Source of the DNA: Arthrobacter sp. V1I9 | GTDB lineage: Bacteria; Actinomycetota; Actinomycetes; Actinomycetales; Micrococcaceae | NCBI RefSeq assembly: GCF_030817075.1 | Contig: NZ_JAUSYU010000001.1 | Span: 372,001-436,000 of the forward strand | Direction of reading: 5' to 3' | DNA length: 64,000 nucleotides | Part shown: one piece after another, positions 49,410-59,151 of the stretch | Layout: each line of letters opens with the position of its first letter | Numbering within the stretch: position 1 is the stretch's first letter | Translations under genes and position numbers: made by a program | The notes under the pieces: model-generated | Databases searched by the model: none | Told to the model about the DNA's origin: nothing | The model's input: the letters and a program-made list of their open reading frames with translations, nothing else

Positions 49410-49455
49410 CACCGGCACCCTTGCCTCGCAAGCTCGGCGAGGGACCCTGCCGGTG
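49410..49455 (+). promoter_or_regulatory. nested hairpin in the glyA-sdaA gap
   Basis: Outer stem CACCGGCA (49410-49417) with TGCCGGTG (49448-49455); inner stem CCTCGC (49424-49429) with GCGAGG (49437-49442). It lies in the 213-base gap before sdaA, the longest in the operon, and could be an attenuator, a processing site or a partial terminator. Confidence 0.4.
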
Positions 49456-49575
49456 TGGGCCCACTTCGTCGCTTTGACGCACGCTTTCGAAAAGTCCGGC
49501 TCCGCCGGCCCCTCGTGCCCACGTCGCCTTGGTGACGCTTTACCGCTCGCTACACGTCTAGTAAGGAATCCCAGC

Positions 49576-51003
49576 ATGGCCGTTGGCGTATTCGACCTTT
49601 TCTCAATTGGTATCGGCCCCTCGAGTTCGCACACTGTGGGGCCGATGCGGGCTGCTGCTGTCTTTGCGGAGGAGCTCAAGGGCTTCGGCAAGCTCGCGGA
49701 CGTGGCTTCGCTGCGGGTTGATTTGTACGGGTCGCTCGCGGCGACCGGCCACGGGCATGGGACGATGACCGCGATCCTGCTGGGGCTGGAGGGTTACCAT
49801 CCGGAGCTGATCCTGCCCGAAGAGGTGGAGGAACGGCTGGCAACCATCGCCGAAACCGGGGTGCTGCAGCTTGCCGGTGCCGTGCCGCTGCCGTACGGGG
49901 TGAAGGACATGGTCCTGCGGCCGCTGACCATCCTCCCGCGGCACACCAACGGCATGACCTTCACGGTGTCCGACGCCGGCGGCAACGTCCTGCATACTGC
50001 CACGTTCTTCTCCGTGGGCGGTGGCTTCATCGTCCGCGAGGGTGAGGAGGACGCAGCCCAGCAGGAGCTCGAGGAATCCAAAAAGGAACTGCCGCTGCCT
50101 TTCCGCACCGCTGCCGAGCTGCTGGAACACTGCCGGGAAACCGGGCTCGGCATCAGCGACGTCATGCGGATCAACGAGGAGGACAGCCGCACCCCTGAGG
50201 AGATCCGCGCGGGTCTGCTGCACATCTGGTCGGTCATGGAGGATTGCGTGGCCAGCAGCCTGAAGCGCGAAGGCGTGCTGCCCGGGGGACTGAAGGTCCG
50301 GCGTCGCGCCCCGGACTGGTACGACCGGCTGAAAAAGGAAAGTTCACGGCCGGACAGCGAAGGCCAGGACCAGGAGTTCCACGACCCGAAGTATTGGCAG
50401 GAGTGGGTTAACTTGATCGCCCTCGCCGTCAATGAGGAGAACGCCTCCGGCGGCCGCGTGGTCACCGCACCCACAAACGGGGCGGCCGGGATCATTCCGG
50501 CGGTGCTGTATTACGCGCTGCACTTTGCTCCGGGCATGGAGAACGCCACCCAGGAGGACCGCGACGACGTCGTGGTGAAGTTCCTGCTCGCCGCCGGCGC
50601 CGTCGGGGTGCTGTACAAGGAACAGGCCTCCATCTCGGGTGCTGAGGTTGGGTGCCAGGGCGAGGTGGGATCGGCGTCGTCGATGGCCGCCGCCGGACTG
50701 GCCGAAGTGATGGGCGGAACCCCGGCGCAGGTGGAAAACGCCGCCGAAATCGCGATGGAACACAACCTCGGCCTGACGTGTGATCCCATCGGCGGGCTGG
50801 TGCAGGTGCCCTGCATCGAACGGAACGCGATCGCCGCCGCCAAGGCGATCAACGCCACGAAGATGGCGCTCTGGGGCGACGGTTCCCACCGCGTCTCCCT
50901 GGACGAGGTGATCGTGACCATGCGCGAAACCGGCAGGGACATGAGCTCCAAATACAAGGAAACGGCGATGGGCGGCCTCGCCGTCAACGTCGTCGAATGC
51001 TGA
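49576..51003 (+). CDS. sdaA: L-serine ammonia-lyase, iron-sulfur type
   Basis: A 475-residue single-chain L-serine dehydratase, making pyruvate and ammonia with a 4Fe-4S cluster. N-terminal beta domain begins [22 protein letters not shown]; cluster cysteines are Cys360 (GCQGE), Cys402 (LTCDPIGG) and Cys413 (VPCIE). The last residue is Cys475, as in the Legionella enzyme where the C-terminal Cys reaches into the active site as a cluster ligand. ATG 49576 follows AAGGAA. In this operon it drains serine made by GlyA. Confidence 0.96.
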   Translation: MAVGVFDLFSIGIGPSSSHTVGPMRAAAVFAEELKGFGKLADVASLRVDLYGSLAATGHGHGTMTAILLGLEGYHPELILPEEVEERLATIAETGVLQLAGAVPLPYGVKDMVLRPLTILPRHTNGMTFTVSDAGGNVLHTATFFSVGGGFIVREGEEDAAQQELEESKKELPLPFRTAAELLEHCRETGLGISDVMRINEEDSRTPEEIRAGLLHIWSVMEDCVASSLKREGVLPGGLKVRRRAPDWYDRLKKESSRPDSEGQDQEFHDPKYWQEWVNLIALAVNEENASGGRVVTAPTNGAAGIIPAVLYYALHFAPGMENATQEDRDDVVVKFLLAAGAVGVLYKEQASISGAEVGCQGEVGSASSMAAAGLAEVMGGTPAQVENAAEIAMEHNLGLTCDPIGGLVQVPCIERNAIAAAKAINATKMALWGDGSHRVSLDEVIVTMRETGRDMSSKYKETAMGGLAVNVVEC

Positions 51004-51016
51004 AGGAAGAAAACTA

Positions 51017-52024
51017 ATGACATTGGCACCTGAAGGCCGGAAGCTTTTGCGCGTTGAACAGCGCAACTCTGCTGTCCCGGTGGAGCGCAAGCCGGAGTGG
51101 ATCAAGGCCAAGGTCCAGATGGGTCCGGAGTTCGTCCAGCTCAAGAACCTGGTGAAAAAGGAAGGCCTGCACACGGTGTGTGAGGAGGCCGGCTGCCCCA
51201 ACATCTTCGAGTGCTGGGAGGACAAGGAAGCCACGTTCCTGATCGGCGGCTCCGAGTGCACCCGCCGGTGTGATTTCTGCCAGATCGATACCGGCAAACC
51301 GTCCCCGGTCGACCGGTTCGAACCCACCAAGGTGGCCCGGTCGGTGCAGTCGATGCAGCTGCGCTACGCCACCGTCACCGGCGTGGCCCGTGATGACCTA
51401 GAGGACGAGGGCGTGTGGCTGTACGCCGAGACGGTCCGCAAGATCCACGAGCTGAACCCCGGCACCGGCGTGGAGCTGCTGATCCCGGACTTCTCCGGCA
51501 AACCCGAACACATCAAGGCGATCTGCGACTCCAAACCCGAGGTGTTCGCGCACAACGTCGAAACCGTGCCCAGGATTTTCAAGCGGATCCGGCCCGCGTT
51601 CCGCTACGAGCGGTCCCTGGACGTCATCACCCAGGGCCGGAACCTGGGCATGGTCACCAAGTCCAACCTGATCCTGGGCATGGGCGAAACCCGCGAGGAA
51701 ATCTCCGAGGCCCTCAAGGACCTGCACGAGGCCGGCTGTGACCTGATCACCATCACCCAGTACCTGCGCCCGTCCGAACGGCACCTGCCGGTGGACCGGT
51801 GGGTCAAGCCGCAGGAATTCGTGGACCTCCAGAACGAGGCCACCGAGCTCGGCTTCCTCGGCGTCATGAGTGGCCCGCTGGTCCGCTCCTCCTACCGCGC
51901 AGGCCGGCTCTGGGCCACCGCGATGCGGAAGAAGGGCTGGGAAATCCCCGCCGAACTCGCCCACATCGAGTCCTCCGGCACCACCCGCCAGGAAGCCAGC
52001 TCACTGCTCGCCGCCACGGCCTGA
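51017..52024 (+). CDS. lipA: lipoyl synthase
   Basis: A 335-residue radical-SAM enzyme inserting sulfur into octanoyl-H-protein. Both clusters are visible: auxiliary Cys55, Cys60, Cys66 ([14 protein letters not shown]) and SAM-cluster Cys81, Cys85, Cys88 (CTRRCDFC); the C-terminal SSYRAG serine motif is present. Placement in the glycine-cleavage operon suggests that it is devoted to, or at least co-induced with, GcvH lipoylation. Start ATG 51017 is 14 bases after sdaA with AAGGAAG upstream. Confidence 0.95.
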   Translation: MTLAPEGRKLLRVEQRNSAVPVERKPEWIKAKVQMGPEFVQLKNLVKKEGLHTVCEEAGCPNIFECWEDKEATFLIGGSECTRRCDFCQIDTGKPSPVDRFEPTKVARSVQSMQLRYATVTGVARDDLEDEGVWLYAETVRKIHELNPGTGVELLIPDFSGKPEHIKAICDSKPEVFAHNVETVPRIFKRIRPAFRYERSLDVITQGRNLGMVTKSNLILGMGETREEISEALKDLHEAGCDLITITQYLRPSERHLPVDRWVKPQEFVDLQNEATELGFLGVMSGPLVRSSYRAGRLWATAMRKKGWEIPAELAHIESSGTTRQEASSLLAATA

Positions 52025-52077
52025 ATTTCCGTAGCAGGCTTCCCTGTTGCCCAGAACCTGATGTTGAGAGAGGACCA

Positions 52078-52911
52078 ATGAAGTTCCCCGTCAGAATCGA
52101 AATCATCCCTGCCCAGGGCATCGTTGAGCAGGTCCAGGCCCTCGTGCCCGCGACCACCACGGTGAGCGTCACGTGCCTGCCGCACCACGGCATCGAGCGG
52201 ACCATGCGTACCGCCGTGGAACTGTCCGACGCCGGCTATAGAGTCATTCCGCACCTCGCCGCGAGAAGTATCCGCACCCGCGCAGAGCTGACAGACATTG
52301 TCCGCGGCTGCGATGCGGCCGGAATCCGCGAGGTCTTCGTTATTGGGGGAGACCGGAAACAGCCCGCCGGAGTCTATGACTCGGCCCTTCCGGTCCTCGA
52401 GGACATCGCGCAGTACAGCAGCGGAATGATGCGCGCAGGCGTCGCCGGCTACCCCGAGGGGCACCCCCTCGTCAGCCCGGTGGACCTGCTGGACGGGCTG
52501 CTGGCCAAGCAGCACCTGGCCTCGCACGTGGTCACCCAGATGTGCTTCTCCGCCGGAAAGATCCATGACTTCGCGGCGCTCCTGCGCCGCGAAGGCGTCC
52601 ACCTGCCCGTCTGGGCGGGCGTGGCGGGGTCCGTCCCGCGGACCAAGCTGGTGGCACTGTCCACGCAGATCGGCGTCGGAAGTTCCCTGAAGTTCCTGAG
52701 CCGCAAGGGCCCTCTGGCCCGCAAGCTCCTGAGCGGGGACCGCTACTCGCCGGACAGCCTGATCACCGGGCTGGAAAGCCAACCGGGCAATCTCGCCGGT
52801 ATCCATCTCTACAGCTTCAACAGCCTTGAGTCCGTGCCAGCCGGCCGTGACCAGGCGACCAATTCAGCACTCCAGACAGCATTGATTCGAGGAGCAGCAC
52901 GTGACAACTAA
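52078..52911 (+). CDS. methylenetetrahydrofolate reductase-like protein
   Basis: A 277-residue TIM-barrel protein of the MetF superfamily: Glu9 in VRIEIIPAQG matches the catalytic Glu of MetF (SFEFFPP), VTCLPHHG follows, and VIGGD carries the Asp that contacts the flavin. It is shorter and more diverged than the usual MetF. Position between lipA and cycA suggests a role in moving one-carbon units between methylene- and methyl-THF during glycine or methylated-amine catabolism; direction of the reaction is unknown. ATG 52078 follows GAGAGGA. Confidence 0.85.
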   Translation: MKFPVRIEIIPAQGIVEQVQALVPATTTVSVTCLPHHGIERTMRTAVELSDAGYRVIPHLAARSIRTRAELTDIVRGCDAAGIREVFVIGGDRKQPAGVYDSALPVLEDIAQYSSGMMRAGVAGYPEGHPLVSPVDLLDGLLAKQHLASHVVTQMCFSAGKIHDFAALLRREGVHLPVWAGVAGSVPRTKLVALSTQIGVGSSLKFLSRKGPLARKLLSGDRYSPDSLITGLESQPGNLAGIHLYSFNSLESVPAGRDQATNSALQTALIRGAARDN

Positions 52912-54376
52912 CCCTGCAACGACGCACCAGGAACCGCATCTTGAGCGGCAGCTCACCAACAGGCACATCCAGCTGATCGCCATTGGCGGCGCCATCGGCA
53001 CAGGCCTGTTCATGGGCTCGGGAAAAACCATCTCGGCGGCCGGACCGTCCGTCATTTTTGTCTACATGATTATCGGCTTCATGCTGTTTTTCGTTATGCG
53101 GGCCATGGGCGAACTGCTGCTGAGCAACCTGAACTACAAATCCTTCAGCGACTTCGCCGCGGACCTCCTAGGCCCCTGGGCGGGCTTCTTCACCGGCTGG
53201 ACGTACTGGTTCTGCTGGGTGATCACGGGCATCGCGGACGTCATCGCCATCGCCGGTTATTCTAAGGAGCTCTGGCCGGGGCTGCCGCTGTGGATCCCGG
53301 GCTTGGCCACCGTGGCCATCCTCCTGCTCCTGAACCTGGTGACGGTGAAGGCGTTCGGCGAGACCGAGTTCTGGTTCGCCCTGATCAAGATCATCGCCAT
53401 CGCTGCGCTGATCATCGTGGGCATGTTCATGATCTTCACGGGCTTCCAGTCCGACGCCGGCCCTGCCACCTTCTCGAACCTATGGAGCCATGGCGGGATG
53501 TTCCCGAACGAGTTCATGGGTTTTGTTGCCGGCTTCCAGATTGCGGTGTTCGCGTTTGTGGGCATTGAACTGGTGGGCACCACGGCTGCTGAGGCCAAGG
53601 ACCCGGAGAAGAACCTGCCCAGGGCCATCAACTCCATCCCCATCCGCGTGCTGCTTTTCTACGTGGGCGCCCTCATCATCCTGATGGCTGTCACCCCGTG
53701 GACCCAGTTCCAGGCCGGCCACAGCCCGTTCATCGCTATGTTCTCCCTGGCAGGCCTCGGTGCCGCGGCCACCGTGGTGAACCTGGTGGTGCTCAGCTCG
53801 GCCATGTCCTCGGCCAACTCCGGCATCTACTCCACCTCCCGCATGGTCTACGGGCTGGCGCAGGAGGGGGATGCGCCGTCGGTCTTCCGCAACCTGTCCA
53901 ACCGCAAGGTGCCGCAGAACGCCCTGTTCCTCTCCTGCGTGCTGCTGCTCTCCGGCGTCATCCTGATGTACGCGGGCCAGGACATCGGCAAGGCCTTCGA
54001 AATGGTGACCACCGTGTCCGCGGTCTGCTTCGTGTTCGTCTGGTCCATCATCCTGGCCAGCTACCTGGCCTTCCGACGCCGGCGCCCGCACCTGCACGCG
54101 GCGTCCAAGTACCGGATGCCCGGCGGCGTGGCGATGGTCTGGGTGGTGTTCGCGTTCTTCGCCTTCGTCCTGTGGGCACTGACCACGCAGCCCGACACCC
54201 TTCTGGCGCTGCTGGTCACCCCGGTGTGGTTCCTGGTGCTCGGCGCCGCCTGGCTCGTGCTGCGCCGCCGTCCTGCCCACGTGGCCCGTTTTGCGCGGTT
54301 CCAGTCGGAGCTGGCGCAGGACATGGACACTGAGGCGTCGGCCATCGGGCGTGACTTTGACGGGGTGAAGAAATGA
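52901..54376 (+). CDS. cycA: D-serine/D-alanine/glycine transporter, CycA-like
   Basis: A 491-residue, twelve-helix amino acid permease of the AAT family. It matches CycA at RQLTNRHIQLIAIGGAIGTG, GFMLFFVMRAMGELLLSNL and GWTYWFCWVITGIADVIAI. It imports glycine, alanine and D-amino acids by proton symport. It starts with GTG 52901 inside the end of the metF-like gene (11-base overlap) and its stop overlaps purU. As part of the riboswitch-led operon it supplies the glycine that the other enzymes consume. Confidence 0.92.
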   Translation: MTTNPATTHQEPHLERQLTNRHIQLIAIGGAIGTGLFMGSGKTISAAGPSVIFVYMIIGFMLFFVMRAMGELLLSNLNYKSFSDFAADLLGPWAGFFTGWTYWFCWVITGIADVIAIAGYSKELWPGLPLWIPGLATVAILLLLNLVTVKAFGETEFWFALIKIIAIAALIIVGMFMIFTGFQSDAGPATFSNLWSHGGMFPNEFMGFVAGFQIAVFAFVGIELVGTTAAEAKDPEKNLPRAINSIPIRVLLFYVGALIILMAVTPWTQFQAGHSPFIAMFSLAGLGAAATVVNLVVLSSAMSSANSGIYSTSRMVYGLAQEGDAPSVFRNLSNRKVPQNALFLSCVLLLSGVILMYAGQDIGKAFEMVTTVSAVCFVFVWSIILASYLAFRRRRPHLHAASKYRMPGGVAMVWVVFAFFAFVLWALTTQPDTLLALLVTPVWFLVLGAAWLVLRRRPAHVARFARFQSELAQDMDTEASAIGRDFDGVKK

Positions 54377-55314
54377 GCACGGCACTGGATGCGCCTGTAA
54401 CCGCCCCTGAACGAGGGGCCGCGACGCCGGAGCCGGCCGCCGCCGTCGAGCATGTCCTGACTGTTGACTGTGCAGAGTCGCCGGGCATCATCCACGCGGT
54501 GTCGGCATTCCTGCTGGAGCACGGCTGCGACATCATCGACATCAAGCAGTACGGGGACAAGGCACACGGGCACTTCTTTATGCGCGTGCACTTCTCTTCG
54601 GGGCCGTCAGTGTCTCCCGCCGGGCAGGAGCCACTCAGCACCGAGGACCTGCGCCGGGACTTCACGCCACTGGCAGAGCAATGGCAGATGAACTGGCAAC
54701 TGGAGCCGCAGGGCCGGAAACGCCGGGTGCTGGTGATGGTGTCGAAGATGGGCCACTGCCTGAACGACCTGCTGTTCCGGGCACGGACGGGCGATATCCC
54801 GGTGGAGATCGTCGCCGTCGTCTCCAACCACCGCGACCAGGCGAGCCTGGTGGAGTGGGACGGCATCCCGTTCTTCCACGTGCCGGTCACCAAGGACACC
54901 AAGGCCGACGCCGAAGCCCGGCTTCTGGAGCTCGTGGACGAACTCGACGTGGAACTGGTGGTCCTGGCCCGCTACATGCAGGTGCTCAGCGACGAGCTCT
55001 CTGCCAAGCTCGCGGGCCGGACCATTAACATCCACCACTCGTTCCTGCCCAGCTTCAAGGGTGCCAAGCCTTACCACCAGGCCTACGAGCGGGGAGTGAA
55101 AACCGTCGGTGCCACCGCGCACTACGTGAACGCCGAGCTGGACGAGGGCCCGATCATCTCGCAGCAGGTCATCGAGGTGGATCACACGTACACCGCCGAT
55201 GACCTGGTGGCGGCGGGCCGGGATGCCGAGTGCGTGGCGCTGCGTAACGCTGTCCGCTGGCACTGCGAGGGGCGGATCCTGCTGCTGGGCAACCGCACGG
55301 TCATCCTTCGGTAA
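54373..55314 (+). CDS. purU: formyltetrahydrofolate deformylase
   Basis: A 313-residue enzyme hydrolysing 10-formyl-THF to formate and THF. An N-terminal extension (1-25) precedes an ACT domain (about 27-100, HVLTVDCAESPGIIHAVSAF) that senses glycine or methionine in other bacteria, then the formyltransferase fold with Asn219, His221 (NIHHSFLP) and Asp257 (LDEGPI). Its ATG overlaps the cycA stop. Last gene of the operon; it frees THF from excess one-carbon units produced by glycine cleavage. Confidence 0.95.
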   Translation: MSTALDAPVTAPERGAATPEPAAAVEHVLTVDCAESPGIIHAVSAFLLEHGCDIIDIKQYGDKAHGHFFMRVHFSSGPSVSPAGQEPLSTEDLRRDFTPLAEQWQMNWQLEPQGRKRRVLVMVSKMGHCLNDLLFRARTGDIPVEIVAVVSNHRDQASLVEWDGIPFFHVPVTKDTKADAEARLLELVDELDVELVVLARYMQVLSDELSAKLAGRTINIHHSFLPSFKGAKPYHQAYERGVKTVGATAHYVNAELDEGPIISQQVIEVDHTYTADDLVAAGRDAECVALRNAVRWHCEGRILLLGNRTVILR

Positions 55315-55318
55315 AGCC

Positions 55319-55534
55319 ATGAAGGCAAAGGGCCAGCAGTGGCGCCGGGTCTCGTGGAACGCCTTGCCGATGGGGCAGCCGGTGCGGCTTTCACAGCACG
55401 GGCTCCCCATCGGCACGGGGTTCGTAGACGCCTCGACGCCCGACGGCTCCATCATCTGGGTTGTACTCGACGGCTGGCACGAACGCCGAATGTTCCTCAA
55501 GGAGGACTATGTACAAGTGGAAATCGCGGCGTAA
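55319..55534 (+). CDS. small protein, paralogue of the protein at 13953-14195
   Basis: A 71-residue protein starting ATG 55319 (MKAKGQQWRRVSWNALPMGQ), four bases after purU. It shares with the small protein of the amine cluster the pattern V-x-LS-x2-G, G-x-V-x-A-x-T-x2-GS-x2-WV, ERRM and a final V-x-V strand. Likely a small SH3-like beta barrel. Appears cotranscribed with the glycine operon. Function unknown. Confidence 0.7.
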   Translation: MKAKGQQWRRVSWNALPMGQPVRLSQHGLPIGTGFVDASTPDGSIIWVVLDGWHERRMFLKEDYVQVEIAA

Positions 55535-55643
55535 CGGGCCTCGACCTCGAATCAGGCTGCGGCTGGAAGCGTGGGCGGTTGGTGTCACATTCCTTGTCCT
55601 GATCACGGTCACCGTTGCGCAGTCGCTCGCTTTCGGGCGCTGA
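55509..55643 (+). CDS. possible 44-residue single-helix membrane protein
   Basis: ATG 55509 lies inside the previous gene in another frame and directly after AAGGAGG (spacing only 3 bases). The product has a basic N-terminus (MYKWKSRRNGPRPRIR) and one hydrophobic segment AVGVTFLVLITVTVA. Basic-in topology and the ribosome site support it, but it is short. Confidence 0.4.
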   Translation: MYKWKSRRNGPRPRIRLRLEAWAVGVTFLVLITVTVAQSLAFGR

Positions 55644-55687
55644 TGGTCCGTGGTTGACCGCACGCCGGCAACGGGCAACGATGAGGT

Positions 55688-55930
55688 ATGACTGACTCAG
55701 CTGATATCGCCGGTGCCCCTTTTGATGATGATGACAGCGTGGGGGAGGTTGACGGCGTGGAGACTGCGGAAAGCATTGCGGAAGACGTCAAAGACGAGAT
55801 CCGCCTGGGCCACGTCCAGGACGACGTGAGCCACGTGCTTGAGGAACGGTTCGACGAGGCCGGCATCAACCTGCGTCCCGAGGCTGTGGACGACCTCGCC
55901 GAAGAGATCGAAAGGGACGTGTCGAGCTAG
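55688..55930 (+). CDS. small acidic hypothetical protein
   Basis: An 80-residue, Asp/Glu-rich protein (MTDSADIAGAPFDDDDSV) with a helical C-terminal part DDVSHVLEERFDEAGINLRP. GAGG precedes ATG 55688 by four bases. Conserved type in Micrococcaceae as far as I can judge; no function. Confidence 0.6.
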   Translation: MTDSADIAGAPFDDDDSVGEVDGVETAESIAEDVKDEIRLGHVQDDVSHVLEERFDEAGINLRPEAVDDLAEEIERDVSS

Positions 55931-56078
55931 CAGACAGTACTGACGGTGCGGGCCGGAAACGGCAGGCAACAACCTGGATCAGTGCGCTGGCCGTGTTGGG
56001 CGCATGGCTCCCAAAGCAACACCGGGGGAGCAATACCAATGATCCAGGTGGCCCGCACCTTCTTGCCCGCAAACGCAC

Positions 56079-56112
56079 GCGGGCGACGGCGGGAAGTCCC
56101 GGCGTCGCCCGC
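56079..56112. terminator. hairpin of the repeated terminator family
   Basis: GCGGGCGACGGCGGGA pairs with TCCCGGCGTCGCCCGC, one mismatch, between the acidic protein gene and the convergent uspA gene. Confidence 0.8.
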
Positions 56113-56127
56113 TGCTTGGCTTAGCTG

Positions 56128-56553
56128 CTAGTCGTCGTAGGTGTTGGCGATGTAGACATCGCAGGGGGCGTTGTGCGCCACGCTGTTGGCGACGCTGCCC
56201 AGTAGGCGGCCGATCCCGCGCATCCTGCGGTTACCCACCACGATCAGCCGGGCGTCCAGGCGCATGGCTTCCTTGATCAGGGCATCAGCGGGCTTGCCGC
56301 GGGCAGCGGAGTGGGTGATCTCCAAGCCCGGTCCCGTGTTAGAGGCCAGCCAATTGGCGACTCTTTCGGCGCTGTCGGCGTTGGAAATCCTCACCTTGTC
56401 CGACCCGACGCCGAAAGTCTCGGCGCTTTCGGTCTCAAACGCGGTCACCACGTGGAGCGACGCTCCCAGCGACGTGGCCAGGTCCTTTGCGGCTTCCGCG
56501 GCTTTCCTGGCCGACTCGCTGCCATCAACACCTACAACAACTACTCCGCTCAT
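56128..56553 (-). CDS. universal stress protein, UspA family
   Basis: A 141-residue single-domain Usp: VVVVGVDGSESARKAAEAA at the N-terminus and the nucleotide-binding pattern VGNRRMRGIGRLLGSVANSV followed by CDVYIA at the C-terminus, so probably an ATP-binding type. It has its own terminator. Role in stress or starvation survival is known for the family only. Confidence 0.92.
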   Translation of the reverse strand: MSGVVVVGVDGSESARKAAEAAKDLATSLGASLHVVTAFETESAETFGVGSDKVRISNADSAERVANWLASNTGPGLEITHSAARGKPADALIKEAMRLDARLIVVGNRRMRGIGRLLGSVANSVAHNAPCDVYIANTYDD

Positions 56554-56797
56554 GCCGTGCTCCTTTTGCTGGTATCTGTGACTAAGCGTTCCGTAGCCAG
56601 TCTAGGGAACAGGGGCCTGGAAACCCCATGTCATCTTGCGGATGGCCTCGCTTTGCACTGCGCTGAGCGCCGGGAGCTCAAAGTCGTCCCTGATAGTCCA
56701 CCGGGACGTACCCTCGGCCTGGGCCTGGCGGGTGACCCTCATGCCGTCCCGCCAACGCCACCAACTACGTCAGGTTTGGCTGGTCAGCTCAGAACGG

Positions 56798-57358
56798 TCA
56801 AGCCGATTCCCGGACCACCAGTTCCGTGGGGATGGTGATGGCTGCCGGGCGCTTGCCGCCGATGACATCCAGGAGCAGTCGGACCATTTCCTCGCTGATC
56901 CGCTCGAAGGGCTGTCGCACAGTGGTCAGCGCGGGCGTGGAAGCGGAGGACGCGCTGATGTCATCGAAGCCGACCACGGCGACGTCCTCGGGGGTCCGCC
57001 GCCCTGCCTCGTGCAGGACTTCCATGGCGCCCAGGGCCATGAGGTCGTTGGCGGCAAAAACAGCGTCGATGCCAGGATCACGGTCCAGGAGTTCCCGCAT
57101 TCCCTTCGCACCGCTCTCCTTGCTGTAGTCACCGTGGGCGATGAGGGCTTCGTTGAGGTCAGCACCCTGATCGTCGCGGTAGGCCTCCAGCCGCCGGATG
57201 CCCCCCGAAGTATCTTCGGGGCCCGTGATAGTGGCAATGCGCTGGCGGCCGGCATCCCGCAGGTACCGCAGGACGTCCCGGGCTCCTTCATAGTCATCGG
57301 CCGCCACGTAGCCCATCTTCTTTTCGAACCCGAGCGGGATTCCGCACTGATCCGCCTT
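56798..57358 (-). pseudogene. LacI-family regulator lacking its DNA-binding domain
   Basis: The open frame starts after a TGA near 57361 with KADQCGIPLGFEKKMGYVAADD and goes through the C-terminal half of the periplasmic-binding fold (ITGPEDTSGGIRRLEAYR, DAVFAANDLMALGAMEVL, VVGFDDI, TTVRQPFERISEEMV) to VVRES and TGA. The helix-turn-helix, hinge and first half of the ligand domain are missing; upstream sequence belongs to another gene. A product from ATG 57316 (172 residues) could not bind DNA as a LacI protein. Confidence 0.85.
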
Positions 57359-57467
57359 GCTTCAAGCGGAGGAAAAGCAGGAGCAGCGTTAGCGGGCTTG
57401 CCGCGGCACTCCTGCAGAAGCGTTCAGCCGTCGTCCGTTCTTTCGGCTCCTCCGGTACCCTGTTGAG

Positions 57468-58263
57468 ATGGTGCGTGGACTTGCGGACTTGGGGGCAGAG
57501 GGCATCCTGCTGGCCGGAGCAGGACGGGCCATCCTGCTGCAGCTCGCCGACCCCGCCGTGGGCCGCGGCGTCGCCGAACACAGCACCTTCACCGACCGCC
57601 CGATCAACAGGCTCACAGGCACCCTCACCTACGTCTACGCCGTCGTTTACGGCTCGGACGAACAGCTGAAGGAGGTCCGCCGCCGGGTGAACCGGGCCCA
57701 CGTGCCCGTTCGCGGCGCTGCCAATGAAAACTCCGCGGGATACAACGCCTACAACGCCGACCTGCAGCTCTGGGTGACGGCGACGCTCTACGACACCGCC
57801 CTCACCATCACCGAGAAAATCTACGGACCGCTCGACGACGATGCCGCCGACGCGATGTACCGCGACTACGCGAAACTTGGCACGGCCCTGCAGCTTCCGG
57901 AGCGGATGTGGCCCGAGGACAGGGCAGCATTCCGCCGCTACTGGGACGAGCGGATCCGCACATTGCGCGCCGATGAGAACGCCGTACGCGTGGGCCGGGG
58001 GCCTCCTCTACCCGAAGCGCGCCGCGCCCTGGTACCGCGCCATCATGCCGTTCGCCAGGTTCCTCACCGCGGGTCTCCTTCCCCACCAGTTGCGCAACGA
58101 CTTCGGCCTGCCCTGGAGCGACCGCCACGAGCGCCGCTTCGACCGCACCATGAAGGCCCTGGCTGCTATCTACCCGAAGCTGCCGCAGCGCATCCGGCAC
58201 TGGTTCAAGAACTACTGCCTGAACCAGCTGGAAACTTCACCCCGCCAGGGAGTCATTGCGTAG
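57468..58263 (+). pseudogene. DUF2236 (MpaB-like) oxygenase family protein, frameshifted
   Basis: Begins ATG 57468; ILLAGAGRAILLQLADPAVG, GVAEHSTF, RRRVNRAHVPVRG and YNAYNADLQLWVTATLYD are DUF2236 blocks. After RADENAVRV the frame is lost, and GLLYPKRAAPWYRAIMP through LPHQLRNDFGLPW continues in another frame to the TAG at 58261. One extra G in the run at 57991-58001 repairs it to about 264 residues, the family length. DUF2236 proteins bind heme and include latex-clearing oxygenase and MpaB. Confidence 0.85.
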
Positions 58264-58338
58264 TTCCCGCATAAGCCCGCCGGGCAAGATAAGCTTGCTT
58301 ACTAATTCAGTTCGTGGTGGCGGGAGAGGCTCAGGAAA

Positions 58339-59151
58339 ATGGTTGCAGGTAAGAATCTGCCGGAAGCCGGGGTGAGTGGGGAAGTCCACCAGGACCGCTT
58401 TGTTGGCGGGCAGGACCTCACTCGGTGGGATACCAAACCCGGCCAGCTCCTGGCCTCCACTGTCCAGCGGATCAGCCGGCTGCTGGGTTCACATGCGGCT
58501 TTGGTTCTCACACTTGCCGCCGGTGCCGTGTTGGCCGTTGCGCTTGCCGCGGTGTTCGCCGAGGTGTACGAATCCGTGGTCCAGGCCGACGGCGTTGCGG
58601 GGCTGGACCATCCGATCCTGGACGGCGCGAAAACGCTCAGGTCCCCGGTGCTGGACACGGTCATCACCGGTTACACGGACGTGGGCGGGACCGTGGGCAT
58701 GCCCGTGCTGGCGCTGGCCATCATGATCGGGCTCGCGGTGAAACGGAAGTCCTTGACCCCGGTCATTCTGATGCTTGTTGCCGGCATCGGTTCACTCCTG
58801 ATGACCATCGCCGGCAAGGAACTGGTGGGCCGGACCCGGCCGGACCTCGCAGACGCCGTGCCGCCGTACGAATACTCCGCCTCATTCCCCAGCGGCCACT
58901 CGCTGAACTCCGTGGTCATTGCGGGGATCGTCGCCTACCTGATCATCCTCCGACTCAAGTCCGCCCGCGCTCGGGTCCTGACCGGTGTGGCTGCAGGGGT
59001 CTTTGCGGCCACGATGGGGCTGAGCCGTGTTTACCTCGGGCACCACTGGCTCACCGACGTCCTGGGCGCCTGGGCGCTGGGAGCCGCGTGGTTGGCGCTG
59101 GTCATCACGGCCCACCGCCTCTACCTCACCACCCGCGTGCACCCTGCCTGA
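58339..59151 (+). CDS. PAP2-family membrane phosphatase
   Basis: A 270-residue, six-helix lipid phosphatase. The three catalytic motifs are complete: KELVGRTRP, PSGH (SFPSGHSLNS) and SRVYLGHHWLTD. An N-terminal tail of about 45 residues precedes helix 1. Substrate may be phosphatidate, diacylglycerol pyrophosphate or undecaprenyl pyrophosphate. ATG 58339 is the likely start. Confidence 0.92.
   Translation: MVAGKNLPEAGVSGEVHQDRFVGGQDLTRWDTKPGQLLASTVQRISRLLGSHAALVLTLAAGAVLAVALAAVFAEVYESVVQADGVAGLDHPILDGAKTLRSPVLDTVITGYTDVGGTVGMPVLALAIMIGLAVKRKSLTPVILMLVAGIGSLLMTIAGKELVGRTRPDLADAVPPYEYSASFPSGHSLNSVVIAGIVAYLIILRLKSARARVLTGVAAGVFAATMGLSRVYLGHHWLTDVLGAWALGAAWLALVITAHRLYLTTRVHPA

Noticed and set aside
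56636..56797. Gene in the gap between uspA and the LacI remnant
   Set aside because: Short minus-strand frame ending RKMTWGFQAPVP might be the tail of a lost gene, but nothing identifies it.
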